A stretch of 64,000 bases of DNA, from contig OX031063.1 in assembly GCA_943736015.1 (NCBI GenBank), forward strand, positions 33,882,172 through 33,946,171, read 5' to 3'. The position numbers were made by a program, and so were the translations under genes. This document shows positions 51,078 to 62,100 of this stretch, in pieces. Each line of letters begins with the position of its first letter. The first letter of the stretch is position 1. The stretch is from Tridacna crocea (taxonomy: Eukaryota; Mollusca; Bivalvia; Cardiida; Cardiidae). The notes under the pieces are model-generated. The model ran no database searches. It was not told the origin of the DNA and was given only the letters and a program-made list of their open reading frames with translations.

Positions 51078-51241
51078 TCAAAGACAATGCCACTATGAGA
51101 TCAATGATAAATGTTCAGATATAAATTCTAAAGATCATGTATGGTATTTTTTGCAAAACCGAAGGAAATGAACCCAATTAAACTCATTTTTTTCCAGACA
51201 AATGGGATTTTTCAAAAACAATCAGATGTATTTTTCTTTGG
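51078..51241. repeat. Dispersed repeat (partner at 33410-33545)
   Basis: Same orientation and block order as its partner. Confidence 0.6.
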
Positions 51242-51303
51242 TAAAGAGTAAATCTCATGTCTTGCACTGCAGCAGCATCAAAAATTTCTTGCATGAAGTT
51301 TAC

Positions 51304-51732
51304 TTAACTCTTTTACCAAACAATTCCTGGGCCCGTATTAACCAAACATTCTTGAGAATATTCTTAGTCTTATTCTCCAAGGTTTTCCAAATTTGTATGT
51401 AACACAACTTCTGATTGGCTACAGCGAATGCTGTAGCCAATCAGAAGTTGTGTTACTTACAAATGTAGAACATTCAGGAGAATAAGATAGAGAACGTTTT
51501 TAAGAATGGTTGGTGAATACGGGCCCTGGTTTTTATAACCCTGAGAAAGAACCCCTTTGAAGGCATTGTAGGAAAAATAGAAAATGCTGGTTACCAGCAT
51601 TTTTCTCCTATTCCTTCATTGTTTTCTACCCTTACAAAAAAAAAAGAAAAATTCTTGAGTCACTGATTTTGTTGTCTGCAAATGCTTTCATTTTGGATCA
51701 GTCCAAAATTTTGTTGATTGGTATCAAGTTAA
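51304..51732 (+). mobile_element. MITE split by inverted-repeat element
   Basis: 51304-51330 and 51525-51732 together form one A-B copy: ACCAAACAATTCCTGG and, after the insert, CCTGGTTTTTATAACCCTGA continue the A arm. Confidence 0.85.
51331..51524. mobile_element. 194-bp inverted-repeat element, nested
   Basis: Starts GCCCGTATTAACCAA and ends TTGGTGAATACGGGC. The central hairpin is CTTCTGATTGGCTACAGC and its inverse. Bordered by a 5-bp duplication CCTGG. Confidence 0.87.
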
Positions 51733-51797
51733 GGGGTAAAAAAAGACTGAGGTACCAGTTTATACCCTTTGATCTCTAAATATATGAGTCATACTCT

Positions 51798-52242
51798 TTA
51801 TAACTCTTTACAAAACAACAAAATTTTTGACTGGTTCAAATTGAAAGCACAAAGTCTTGCAGACGACAAATTAAACATAACTCATAAATTAACCCTTTAC
51901 CCCATAAGGCATTTCTATGGTATCTCTAATTGACCCTAAATAACAGAAAGGATGAAGCTGTTTCTCATGTGTATATTACACCTTTTGATAGCATAGAAAA
52001 CATTGTGGCAAAAGGTGAAATTGCTCTTCACGAGCAATTTCACCTTTTGCCACAATGTTTACCAAACGCTCCTACATGCAATGCGTAGAAATGAGTATCT
52101 ATGGAGTAAAGGGTTAAAACTTGTTTCCAGCAGGGTGAAAAACATTGTCTGAGTCAACAGCATTTTTTCCTTTTTCCCAATGTTTTTAAAAGGCTCCGAA
52201 ATCAAAGTCATAAAAATCAGGGATTGTTTGGTAAAGGTTTAA
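51798..52242 (-). mobile_element. MITE split by a subfamily D MITE
   Basis: The outer B-A copy reads GACGACAAATTAAACATAAC before the insert and ACTTGTTTCCAGCAGGG after it, continuing as in intact copies (compare 42790-42836). Confidence 0.85.
51889..52117 (-). mobile_element. MITE subfamily D, nested
   Basis: Clean TTAA at 51889-51892 and 52114-52117. Core GTGGCAAAAGGTGAAATTGC is answered by a perfect inverse. Inverted relative to 41391-41620. Confidence 0.9.
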
Positions 52243-52919
52243 AATGGGGATTAATATACTAATATAATATGATATATTATTGATTCATGTTAGCCTCCTC
52301 AGTCCATTATTGTTATTGTTGGGGAGGGCGGTTACCTTAATACATCAAAACTGATTAAGAAAAGAAACACTTTTCATAGATAGATCTACATGCACATGTA
52401 AAACTTAACTAGAATAAATTCTACAACATAGTTTAGATGTTTGTTTTCTATTAATCTATTTCATGCTTGTTTTCTATTAATCCATTTTCATACAGAGACA
52501 GCTTGTTGAGCCAATACAGTGAGATGCCCATACAGTTGACACTATAAGAGACTTTATGGATAAAATATAGGTTGTTTTCATGAACATTGGCAAGTTCTAA
52601 TTGGCTGAATTTTTTTTTCATAACTCTGTGCATGGACTACCTTTGCAATAATATAAACAAGCATGTATACGAGATTTCAGAATGGTTTTATTTCTGATTT
52701 CTGATCTTTATCAGTCTCAAGTTCAATTTGCTAGCTGAATTTATTTTCTCAAAAAATTGAAGGAAAAAAAATCCAGCCGTAAATTCAACGAGAGAGCGGC
52801 AAACTCATTGTCACTTTGCTGGGTTCTAACAATCATATTGAACTTCTAATAATAAATCTACTGAACTTGCAAAATTTATGTTCAATACTACAATGATGCC
52901 AAACATTTCCTTCATTGTT
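52243..52919. other. Non-coding stretch before the tandem array
   Basis: AT-rich, no exon and no MITE recognised. It may contain the left end of the array-bearing element, but no boundary is visible. Confidence 0.45.
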
Positions 52920-54213
52920 AAGTCATGAACCAGCAGTTCATTGGGTGACCCTTTTCAAAAACTGTTCGCGAAATTTTGATCCGTCAAGAAAAATGGCTCT
53001 GGTGAATGGGGGCTTCTTGCACTATACAGAAATGAAGAAATTCTTAAAAATTCTTCTTCTCTGAAACCGCTGGCCAGATTTTAAAAGAATTTCACAGAGA
53101 TGTTCCTTGGGTGACCCTTTTTAAAAGTTGTTCGAGAAATTTTGATCCGTCAAGAAACATGGCTCTGGTGAATGGGGGCTTCTTGCACTATACAGAAATG
53201 AAGAAATTCTTAAAAATTCTTCTTCTCTGTAACCGCTGGTCAGATTTTAAAATAATTTCACACAGATGTTCCTTGAATGACCCTTTTCAAAACTTGTTTG
53301 GAAAATTTTTGATCTGTCAAGAAACATGGCTCTGGTGAATGGGGGTTTCTTGCACTATACAGAAATGAAGAAATTCTTAAAAATTCTTCTTTTCAGAAAC
53401 CGCTGGCCAGATTTTAAAATAATTTCACAGAAATGTTCCTTGGATGACCCTTTTCAAAACTTGTTCGCGAAATTTTGATCCGTCAAGAAACATGGCTCTG
53501 GTGAATGGGGGCTACTTGCGCTATAAGGAAATGAAAAAATTCTTAAAAATTCTTCTTCTCTCAAACGGCTGGTCAGATTTTAAAACAATTTCACAGAGAT
53601 GTTCCTTGGGTGACCCTTTTCAAAAATTGTTCACGAAATTTTGATTCATCAAGAAACATGGCACTGGTGAATGGGGGCTACTTGCACTATAGGGCAATGA
53701 AGAAATTCTTTAAAATTCTTCTTCTCTGAAGGCTGGTCAGATTTTGGAAAATTTTCACAGAGATATTCCTTGGGTGACCCTTTTCGAAAATTGTTCGTGA
53801 AAGTTTGTTTTGCCGAGAAATATTGCTCTGGTGAATGGGGGCTACTTGCACTATATGGAAATTCTTGAAAATTCTTCTTCTCTGAAACGGCTGGTCAGAT
53901 TTGAAAATTGTTTCACGGAAATATTCCTTGAATGGCCTTTTTCAAAATTTGTTTGAAATTTTGATAGGTCAAGAAACATGGCTCTAGTGAATGGGGGCTA
54001 CTTGCACTGTATGGAAATTAAGAAACTCCTAAAAATTCTTCTTTTTTGAAACTGCTGGTCAGATTTTGAAAGGACTTTTACGGGTAACCTTTTAAAAATT
54101 GCTTGGCAAAATAATGATTTTGTTTCCAGTGTTTCATTACCTTCAAAAAAAAAAGGCTATGGTCCTCTCAAAAATTCAGGTGAGCGATCCAGGGCCATCT
54201 TGGCCCTCTTGTT
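52920..54213 (+). mobile_element. 166-bp tandem array with 3' hairpin (Helentron/pearl-like)
   Basis: Unit starts (TGACCCTTTTC motif) fall at 52946, 53112, 53278, 53445, 53611, 53775, 53933 and 54085, so spacings are 166, 166, 167, 166, 164, 158 and 152. Each unit contains ATGGCTCTGGTGAATGGGGG and AAATTCTTAAAAATTCTTCT. After the last unit come GTGAGCGATCCA and a hairpin GGGCCATCTTGGCCC (54192-54206) then TCTTGTTT. Non-autonomous Helitron-type elements of bivalves, such as pearl, have a core tandem repeat of about 160 bp and a hairpin near the 3' end; assignment is by analogy. Confidence 0.75.
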
Positions 54214-54220
54214 TTTCGTA

Positions 54221-54345
54221 GGTAACACAACTTCTGATTGGCTAACCATTCTGTTTAGCCAATCAGGAGTTGTGTTACTTACAAATTTAGGAAACGTTGG
54301 AGAATAAGACTTAGAATATTCTCAAGAATGGTTGGTGAATACCAG
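54221..54345. mobile_element. Inverted-repeat element, right two-thirds
   Basis: Keeps the central hairpin (CTTCTGATTGGCTAACC and inverse) and the right end GGTTGGTGAATACCAGC. The left end is missing where the tandem-array element abuts. Confidence 0.8.
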
Positions 54346-54534
54346 CCCTGGTGTTAAACAATTTCAATTTGTAACCATCCCAAATAAGCACACTCGGAAC
54401 ATTGTGAAAACAAAACTTTTTTTTTAATTTACCAACAATTTATGTTTTCTCTCCTTTCAAAGAAATATTCTACTCTTTTGTGTAACGTTTTATTTGTCTT
54501 CTGCAAATAGGTTGAGTTTGGTTTAATCTGCCGA

Positions 54535-54680
54535 GGCCCCATAGCTCAGTCAGTAGCATACAGGACTTGAGAACAGGTGTTGCAGCTTCCATCTCTAGCT
54601 TGGCCAATTTTCTTTTCAAGGACTGATGATAGTCATTACAACAGGACACATTTCTCTTCCCCTGCTGACCATTGTAACAG
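54535..54680 (+). mobile_element. tRNA-derived SINE, degraded
   Basis: CCCATAGCTCAGTCAGTAGC resembles box A; the box B region GCTTCCATCTC is poor. No TSD identified. Confidence 0.5.
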
Positions 54681-56030
54681 TATGAAACAGAAATATACAT
54701 GTATATATTGACATTACTGTACTAAAGATCACAACCTGTAATCACAAAAGGCATTTTTTAACTTAACTTGGCATTTTCTAATAAATGATATTCAATTTAA
54801 GTTTGCATTTATAAAACGGTCTGATTTGAGTAAATGAGTTAAGCTTCATGATGCCTTCTTTATTCCATCAATTTTGGGGAGGGGGATATTATATTGCTGT
54901 CTAAGTAAATTCTAAATGGTTGATAAATAAGGATAAATAAGGATTTATGCAGAAATAATATTTTAACACATTTCTAACGGATCAGAAATTCTATAAATTT
55001 ATGTCTATCTTGAAATTATTTTTTAATAGTTTTATTAGTTTTCAGAAAAGGGGGGCTAATTATTATCTCTTTTGAATTGAGAATATAGAGGTTAAAACTT
55101 TTAGATTTATAATTGATAATTCAAAGATGGAAAAAATGAATCGGTGAAAGTACTACAATAATAGATCTACTCATTTTTAATTATAGCTAATTTTGCAGGA
55201 TGATATTTTAGTGGAAATAGCTGTTTTCCATTACACAGGTCTTACCTTAAGTGTTACAAATATTGTAAGAGATTTTAAGGATAAGTTCTGAATGATTTCA
55301 TCCTCTAGGAATCAATCTATTCCTAACACAATATTGCTCTTCTGTGGGAAATAAATTGGCATGAAACCTGCTCTCCGGCGAATTTAGATCTATTATATCG
55401 CAGGGAAAGATTTTTTTGGAAAAAAATAAAAATCTATAAATACATGAGGGCCTGTTATTCTCCTATCTCTTCTAGTAAAGACCAAAAGCTGTGAATTTTC
55501 AAAAGTGGTGCCTACATAATTAGATCTCGTCATATTCGACGATCAAGTTTCGGAATGAAAATGATCATGTTAATTTTAAGTGCTTCATAAGATTCATGAT
55601 AAAATGTATCAATTAATTACACAAATATACACAGTGGATTAAGTTCGCATTTTTTCGATAAAAAAAAACGTATTTCCCAATTTAAATTTTGGCGGTTGCT
55701 TTGTTTACGAATAAAGGGAGACCACCACCAAGTACACGAATTTAAACGTGTCGAAATGTTTTTGGTGATATCAAGGTATTTGTCAACAGTTATAATATAG
55801 GCATGAAACTATACTTATTTTTGTAACGACTCGTCAATAAGAAAGGAATAAATATTCTTTATACCGATGATCTTGACGATCGTACTGTATACGAGTTGAT
55901 TTCTAAACTTTTAAGTAATATTAAATAATATTCGCCTTTAGATCTAGTTATATTCTGTACACAAAGTAAGTGACGTGATTGCACATGGTGTAGGAAAGAT
56001 AAAAGAATTAACGCGTTTCCTCCTCACCCC
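54681..56030. other. Long stretch without recognised features
   Basis: AT-rich sequence with no MITE, SINE or exon identified. It would be a natural place for weakly conserved CEP89 N-terminal exons or a regulatory region, but nothing supports a specific call. Confidence 0.5.
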
Positions 56031-56031
56031 T

Positions 56032-56261
56032 CAACCCTTTCCCAAACAATCCCTGGTTGTTACGGGTCTGGAATAGTAGCCTTTTGAAAACATTGTGGGA
56101 AAAGGGGAAAATGCTGGTAGCCGGCATTTTCTCCTTTTCCCGTGCAATGTTTTTTACTCTATCATAGACAGAAATCCTCTTTTCAGCAAGAGATGAATTG
56201 TCGTCTGCAAATGCCTTCAATCTGGTCTAGTTCAAAAGTTTGTCGTTAGGGAAAGGGTTGA
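56032..56261 (+). mobile_element. MITE with C-type tips
   Basis: TCAACCCTTTCCCAAAC start and GGGAAAGGGTTGA end (both TTAA mutated). Core has GGTAGCCGGC centre. Confidence 0.8.
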
Positions 56262-57160
56262 TATCCATAACAGCGGTTTCTCCTTTAGGTAAAAAAACAT
56301 AGTCATGAAAGCAATCCTAGAACATGGCACATATTTAAATGTTTTGAAATAACCTTTCCCTTGTAAATTGTTGCTATGCGCAATATTCACGCTTTTGAAA
56401 AAAAAATTTTTTTTGGATAATCAGATTTTGTTCAATATGGGTTACTTCCTAAAGTGTTCTTGAAAAGTACTTGGTCAGTATGCAAGAATTTTTCATTCGT
56501 TTCAATTCCGTAACATGGGCAATATATACCGCAAGTTGAACTACAGTGACGTCGCTAACCGTAAACAAATATGGAGGCAAACGGAAAAAGTTACCCATTC
56601 TTTGTAAACAAAACTAGCAATTAAAACATCAGTCAGACACTCTATTCAGTCGCAAATCGTACACATATAACAGCAAGCTTGAAGAAATGTCATCAGAGGA
56701 AATTTTGTTTTTAAAAGACCAAGGTTGGTAGAAATTGATGCTACTATGAATGATTTGCAACAAGTTCAGACATGGCAAATTTAGTGGGTGGGGATATGGT
56801 AGCCTCAAGAATGACATAATACGGTGATTTGCTGTATATTTGTATATTTACTGTTCGCCATACCAGCTCAAGTTCTTTGTATTTTTTGCAGCAGCAAAGA
56901 TAGAGCACATTACTGACATTGTTTCATTGGTTTAATCTGTATTGCAGCAATCTGCAATTTTCTGTCAGTATCGTACTAAACATGACCAAAGGCAAATAAT
57001 CAAACCTTCCATTACCTGAAGAGCTTGTAGAAGTCGTATATAACATGCAAATCTAGGAAAACAAATTGATGAAATCTATCTTGTGTGGCGGCCATTTTTT
57101 TTTTATTTTCCGCAATGTGAATTACTTGAGTAACAGATAAAATGAACTGTTTTACTTATG
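56262..57160. other. Non-coding stretch with possible promoter
   Basis: No transposon recognised. Contains the CRE-like and YY1-like motifs around 56547-56578. Confidence 0.35.
56540..56600 (+). promoter_or_regulatory. Possible TATA-less promoter upstream of CEP89
   Basis: A CRE-like TGACGTCG (56547-56554) lies 13 bp before AAATATGGAGGC (56567-56578), which resembles a YY1-type AANATGGCGGC element of housekeeping start sites. This is the most promoter-like spot between the two genes, but no first exon can be identified, so the link to CEP89 is inference. Confidence 0.25.
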
Positions 57161-57386
57161 TTAACTCTTTACCACACAAAGAAATTTTAGATTAGCCCAA
57201 TTTGAAAGCATTTGCAGGTGACACAATAAATGTAACTCAAATGATACTTTTTGTCTTAGATAGGGAAGGAAATGTGGGCAAAGGAGAAAATGCTGGAAAC
57301 CAGCATTTTCTCCTTTTCCCATAATGTTTTCAAAAGGGTTCTCTCCCAGGGTCGTTAAAAGTCGGGATTGTGTGGTAAAGAGTTAA
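57161..57386 (-). mobile_element. MITE, B-A
   Basis: TTAA-bounded. Core left half slightly short (ATGTGGGCAAAGGAG), centre GGAAACC. Confidence 0.85.
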
Positions 57387-57622
57387 GAGTGTAAATTAAA
57401 AAAAAAAAATGTACTTCAAACGAAGGATTATGGAATATATGTGCAAGCAACAGGTATTTTCAAATAATAGTTTTATGCTGTATTTGTGAATTTATGAGAG
57501 TTCAAACTTGCACATCAAAATCTGTGCAGAGTTTTTAACTGATTTCTCTTGATTGTCTGTCTACCCAAAGGCAACCAGTCAAAAAGTAACACCACCTTTT
57601 AGGACAGCTATCTGTACTAGGG

Positions 57623-58455
57623 CAGGGTTCGGAATTCCCATATATTTACTCGCAAAATGCAAGCCAGAATTGGAAAATGCGAGTTGAAATTTCAAGCACT
57701 TGCAAAAAAAATGCGAGTGCAAATTATTGAAGAACAGTTACCAAATGTACTAAATTTTATATATGAATAAAAAAAAAAGGGTAATTCTTTTTGTTCTGGA
57801 TAAACATTGGTCATATCGCACTGAGAACACCCTTCGAAGTTCGACGGATGTCGGTAATTTTACATGTCGCCTCCGAATTGTCGTTCGTTACCCGAGATTC
57901 GTGAGTTTCGTCTGCACTCACAGCCGATACTGAGGTTTTGCGTTTTTTTATTCTGAAAAAAAAAACGGTATGCGAAGTCAATCTCTGATTTGAAAAAAAA
58001 ATCATTTGTCAATCTTTCATGAAAAGATAAATTATCATGCACAACTAGCAACAAGAAGCAAGTCGTACGTGGTGGACTCGCTAAACCAGTTACCGGACAC
58101 GCAGATATTCAGATGTTTTTCACGTCCGTTGTTCATTTACAAAATCGTCCACCAGTGTAAGTTTTGTAGAAATTTAACCTCGCATTAGAACAGAAATTCA
58201 ACTGAAATTGAATTGATTGTTAAATGAGAGTTTTAATGTCAATTAACGTTCCTTTCGTGTGGTTGTTGTCTCGGGTTGACAGGTTACGTAATAGAATAGA
58301 ATTGAAGTTTGTACCGGCCATTCGTCCTTTACAAGTGGTAGGCAAGCTCAGAGCTTCAAAAACAAACATGTGAGTCCAGTTTTAATTTTGCAAGTGGAAA
58401 TAAAAGCTACTTGCTAAAATTTGCAAGTGGATAAAAAAATGAAATTCGAACCCTG
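57623..58455. mobile_element. hAT-like non-autonomous element (tentative)
   Basis: Imperfect terminal repeats CAGGGTTCGGAATTCC and, inverted at the right end, CAGGGTTCGAATTTC. The sub-ends share tracts such as GCAAGTGGA and CTCGCAAAATGCAAG. No transposase reading frame and no clear 8-bp duplication. Confidence 0.5.
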
Positions 58456-58819
58456 TAGGGGATATGGTAGCCCCTACCTTCAGTCTGCTCCTTGTTATTT
58501 TCACGTTAATTTTCTTATGACAGTTTGATTTGTGTTTTCCTTTTCTGTGTATTTGCATCAGATGAAATAATCATGGAACTTGAATAGGAATTCTTCTTTG
58601 TAGATTATGTAATGACTGTTGTTTCCAATAACTGCCTCAGTATCAGAAACATGTTGCAATAGTGCATTGAATTGTTTGGTGAAGTGTTAATGAACAAGTA
58701 GTCCTGCAGTTGCGGTATCATTAATAATGCATTTGAAATCTTGAGGTGGGATAGTTCAGTCCTTAGTCTCAAAATTTAAACCTGGTTTATCTTATGATAA
58801 ACTTTAACCAGTTTACTTC

Positions 58820-59052
58820 TTAACTCTTTAGCACACTGTCCCGAATTTTAACGACCCTGAGAAAGAAGCCATTTGAAAACATTATTGGAAAAGGAGAAAA
58901 TGCTGGTAACCAGCATTTTCTTCTTTTCCCACAACGTTTTCTACCCTTCCTAAGACAAATTTCAATTTTTGAGCCATACTTAGGTTGTCGTCTGCAAATT
59001 TATGCTTTCAATTTGTACTGGTCTACAAATTTGTTGTTTGGTAATGAGTTAA
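58820..59052 (+). mobile_element. MITE, A-B, next to CEP89 exon
   Basis: TTAA-bounded, 233 bp. The right TTAA is 35 bp from the exon at 59088. Confidence 0.87.
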
Positions 59053-59087
59053 TCTATATCTTTTTTTCATTTCTTTCTCTATTTAAG

Positions 59088-59155
59088 TGCATAGACTCAG
59101 TCATGAACTCTCCAGGTACAGACAGCAGCATGGTGGTATTCCAGATCCTATAGAG
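59088..59155 (+). CDS. CEP89: CEP89 exon
   Basis: Acceptor tttaag, donor gtaagt. After two bases of a split codon it encodes HRLSHELSRYRQQHGGIPDP then IE. The acceptor uses AAG rather than CAG or TAG. A MITE ends 35 bp upstream. Confidence 0.85.
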
Positions 59156-62100
59156 GTAAGTCAAAAGTAATGGTGAAGAAATATTTATAATATTCAAGCT
59201 GTAATATATTTATTCTGATGTTTCAAATGATCACAGTCAATGTGCCTGTCAAAAAGTTTCGTCTTAGGTCTGTACAAAACAGTCCTTTGTTTATACCATC
59301 CTTACAGCTTTTGAAAACATTGTGACATTAAGAGAAAATGATGGTTAGCAGCATTTTTGATTTTCTAACATTGTTTACTATCATTTCAGAGACAAATCCT
59401 GTCACTAGAGCCACATTCAATTTATTTTCTACAATTACTTCTAATATGGCAGAGTATAGATATTCTATTTGGTGACAGATATTTCATCTTTCACCTGATG
59501 TATGCTTGTTTCGGATGATACCCGAAGAAAAAAAGAGGGTTGATATGAACTGTTTTGAAAAAATAGAGATAATATTTATGATGACACAATGAAATGAAAT
59601 AAGTGAACTTATTTCGAAACTATGATTGTCCAGCTAATTTTCATTAAACATTTTTTCCTTGACAACGAATCATAAAGAAATAAAGAGCAAGAATTGCAAC
59701 AAATCTTCCCAATTTACAGAAAACAATACTTCCTTGTAAAATATTATTATTAATATTAAATGAAATATAAATTTGAAAATATTAAAACAAAAGGAAGAAT
59801 GCTTATTCAGGGTGATTATTCCTTTTGCTACAATGTTTTCAAAACTGATCTGGTTCAAGACAAAAAAAAAAAAAGTACCAGTGGGAGGAGGTACCAGCAT
59901 GAGAAAATACTCATTTAGGATAAAAATGGTTGTGTGCAAAGATATGTTTTACAAATTAATGTTGTAAATCGATATTATTTAATTTTTAGACCGGCTTACA
60001 CACAGATGCTCCACCTGCACCATGGCTAACAGAGAAAAGGTATACACTTAACTTAAATTTACGACTGCAAACAGCACTGTAATCATAATATTAATTCTTT
60101 CATCCAAGCTGTATAATCATACAGTGTACCCGAATGATTAGGATATTACGGTAATAGCTCTAGGTAATTTGTTAATTAGAATGCTTATAACTACACTAGG
60201 TTTACCAGCAGAAATGATCATACCTTTGTCTTACTTAAGGCCTTGATTCCTTGATGAAAAAAAAAACATTTTGAATGTCGAAAGTGAAAGTAAAATATGA
60301 ATGGTTTGCTACACTTTTGGTCTGATAATAAGTTTCTGTACCTTACATTATGAATGTGAGCCTGGGGTTTGTTCATTTTACATTTATAACCCTTAGAAAG
60401 CTTATCTTAATTTTTATCCAGGTCTTTAAGATCAGACTTGCTGTGTGTCACTTAATAGGTAACAAAACTGCACATGGTGCATGAAGTAAAAGAGTGAGAT
60501 ATGTAGAAGTTTGGTTCATCTAGAGCTATTTTTTCAAGGTTCACAATGTTTTGATTTAGGTATGTTACTTCATCAGTAAAATAGCTACCTAGAATATATG
60601 AAAATATATGTGGTCTGAATTTTGCCAGTGATTTAGGTAATCCATTATTATACAGACTTTTAAGATATACAAGTACATAATACTTTCATGGAAAGAAAAA
60701 GATCAGGTTTTTACCAAAATAATTTTAGGATAAAGAGAATCACTTGGAGCTAGTAGCTGCTTTTCCCCTCACAATGTTCTCCAAAACATTCAACCTCAGG
60801 GGCATAAAAATCAAATGTTTAAGTAATAGGTTAAATTAAAACAATGGTAAAATGTCATGTACATATATACATGAATATTTTTTTTTTAAATCATTTTTAG
60901 CTTGTTATCACCACTGCTTGCTGAATATGATGCACAGATTAAAGATCAGCAACAACTTATCATTGCATATGAGGTAAGACAAAGTAATTTTTTGTAACAG
61001 TGATACTTTTATGAAGAACATAATTTTTTGTCTGTACATGTTTTCATTGGGGATATAACTTAATGACATTCCTGGTGCTTGTATTGATGGTGCCATGTGT
61101 GAAAATTTAATATTAAGACCAAAGTCTCAGCTACATACATGTATCAAACATTTTCATTGCAGCAACAAGCAAATACAAGCACTAAGGTAGTTACTACATA
61201 TACATAGAAGAATTTCTTCTTTCTTTTTCATTAATGATGACATTTATTTCTCAAAAAGCTTATGAAAAAGTTATGGTTTCAGTTCTTCACACCCTTTACA
61301 GTATGACATTATTTTAGACTGTTCTAAGTTGAAAGCGATTGCAGACGACAAAATAAACGTAACTCAAAAATTGAGACTTGTTTCAAGTAGGGTAGAAAAC
61401 ATTGTGGGAAAAAGAGAAAATGCTGGTTATCAGCATTTTCTCCTTTTCCCACAATGTTTTCAAAAGGCTTGCATCTCAGGGTCGTTAAAGCAAGGGATTA
61501 TTTGGTAAAGAGTTAAAATTCTACACCAAACAACAAAATTTTAAACTTGACAAATGCAATAGTAGTTGCTGATGTCAAAATGACTTTTCTGAAAGAAATA
61601 GGATTGAAACTTTTCCATGTGAAGGCTAGTGTCTTGCTTGATAGTCTGGAAAACTACAGTTTGATTTGGAAATTAAAATTTTTCATTGTTATTCATTTGT
61701 AAAAAAAGGAGGAGCTCAAAGGATTGAGAAGTGAAGTATCCAGATTAGTTCAAGAGAATGAAAGGTTGGTATATTTTGGGGATATCTTACTTTCAAAAAG
61801 AAAATCTTTCTATTGTGTTTGCAAATTTGCTTGCTTGATTAATTTTTGTTTTCAATGTTTAGTATTTAAAGCCACATCCAAATGTTTTGAAAGTTGAACA
61901 AGAGAATTTATCCCAAGGTAGATTAACATTTGATAAGCATTATGGTCTCTTGCTGCTTGGAAAAACAACAGCAAAAATTCTGTTTCAGTGCTTTTCATTA
62001 AGCTGTAGGTTCTGTTGTAGCAGTCACTGTTATGGTTAACCACATGAAGTATTTTTTTATCATTTTATTTTTTTCAGAAATATTTATTGCTACATGGAAA

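Noticed and set aside
53111-53644. Repeated reading frames with ALVNGGFLHYTEMKKFLKIL
   Set aside because: They come from the 166-bp tandem array. The unit length is not a multiple of three, so the frame rotates between units and cannot encode a repeat protein.
57811-58188. Reading frames of about 60 codons on both strands
   Set aside because: They lie within the proposed hAT-like element and match nothing recognisable; considered as a CEP89 first exon but no fitting splice phase or similarity.
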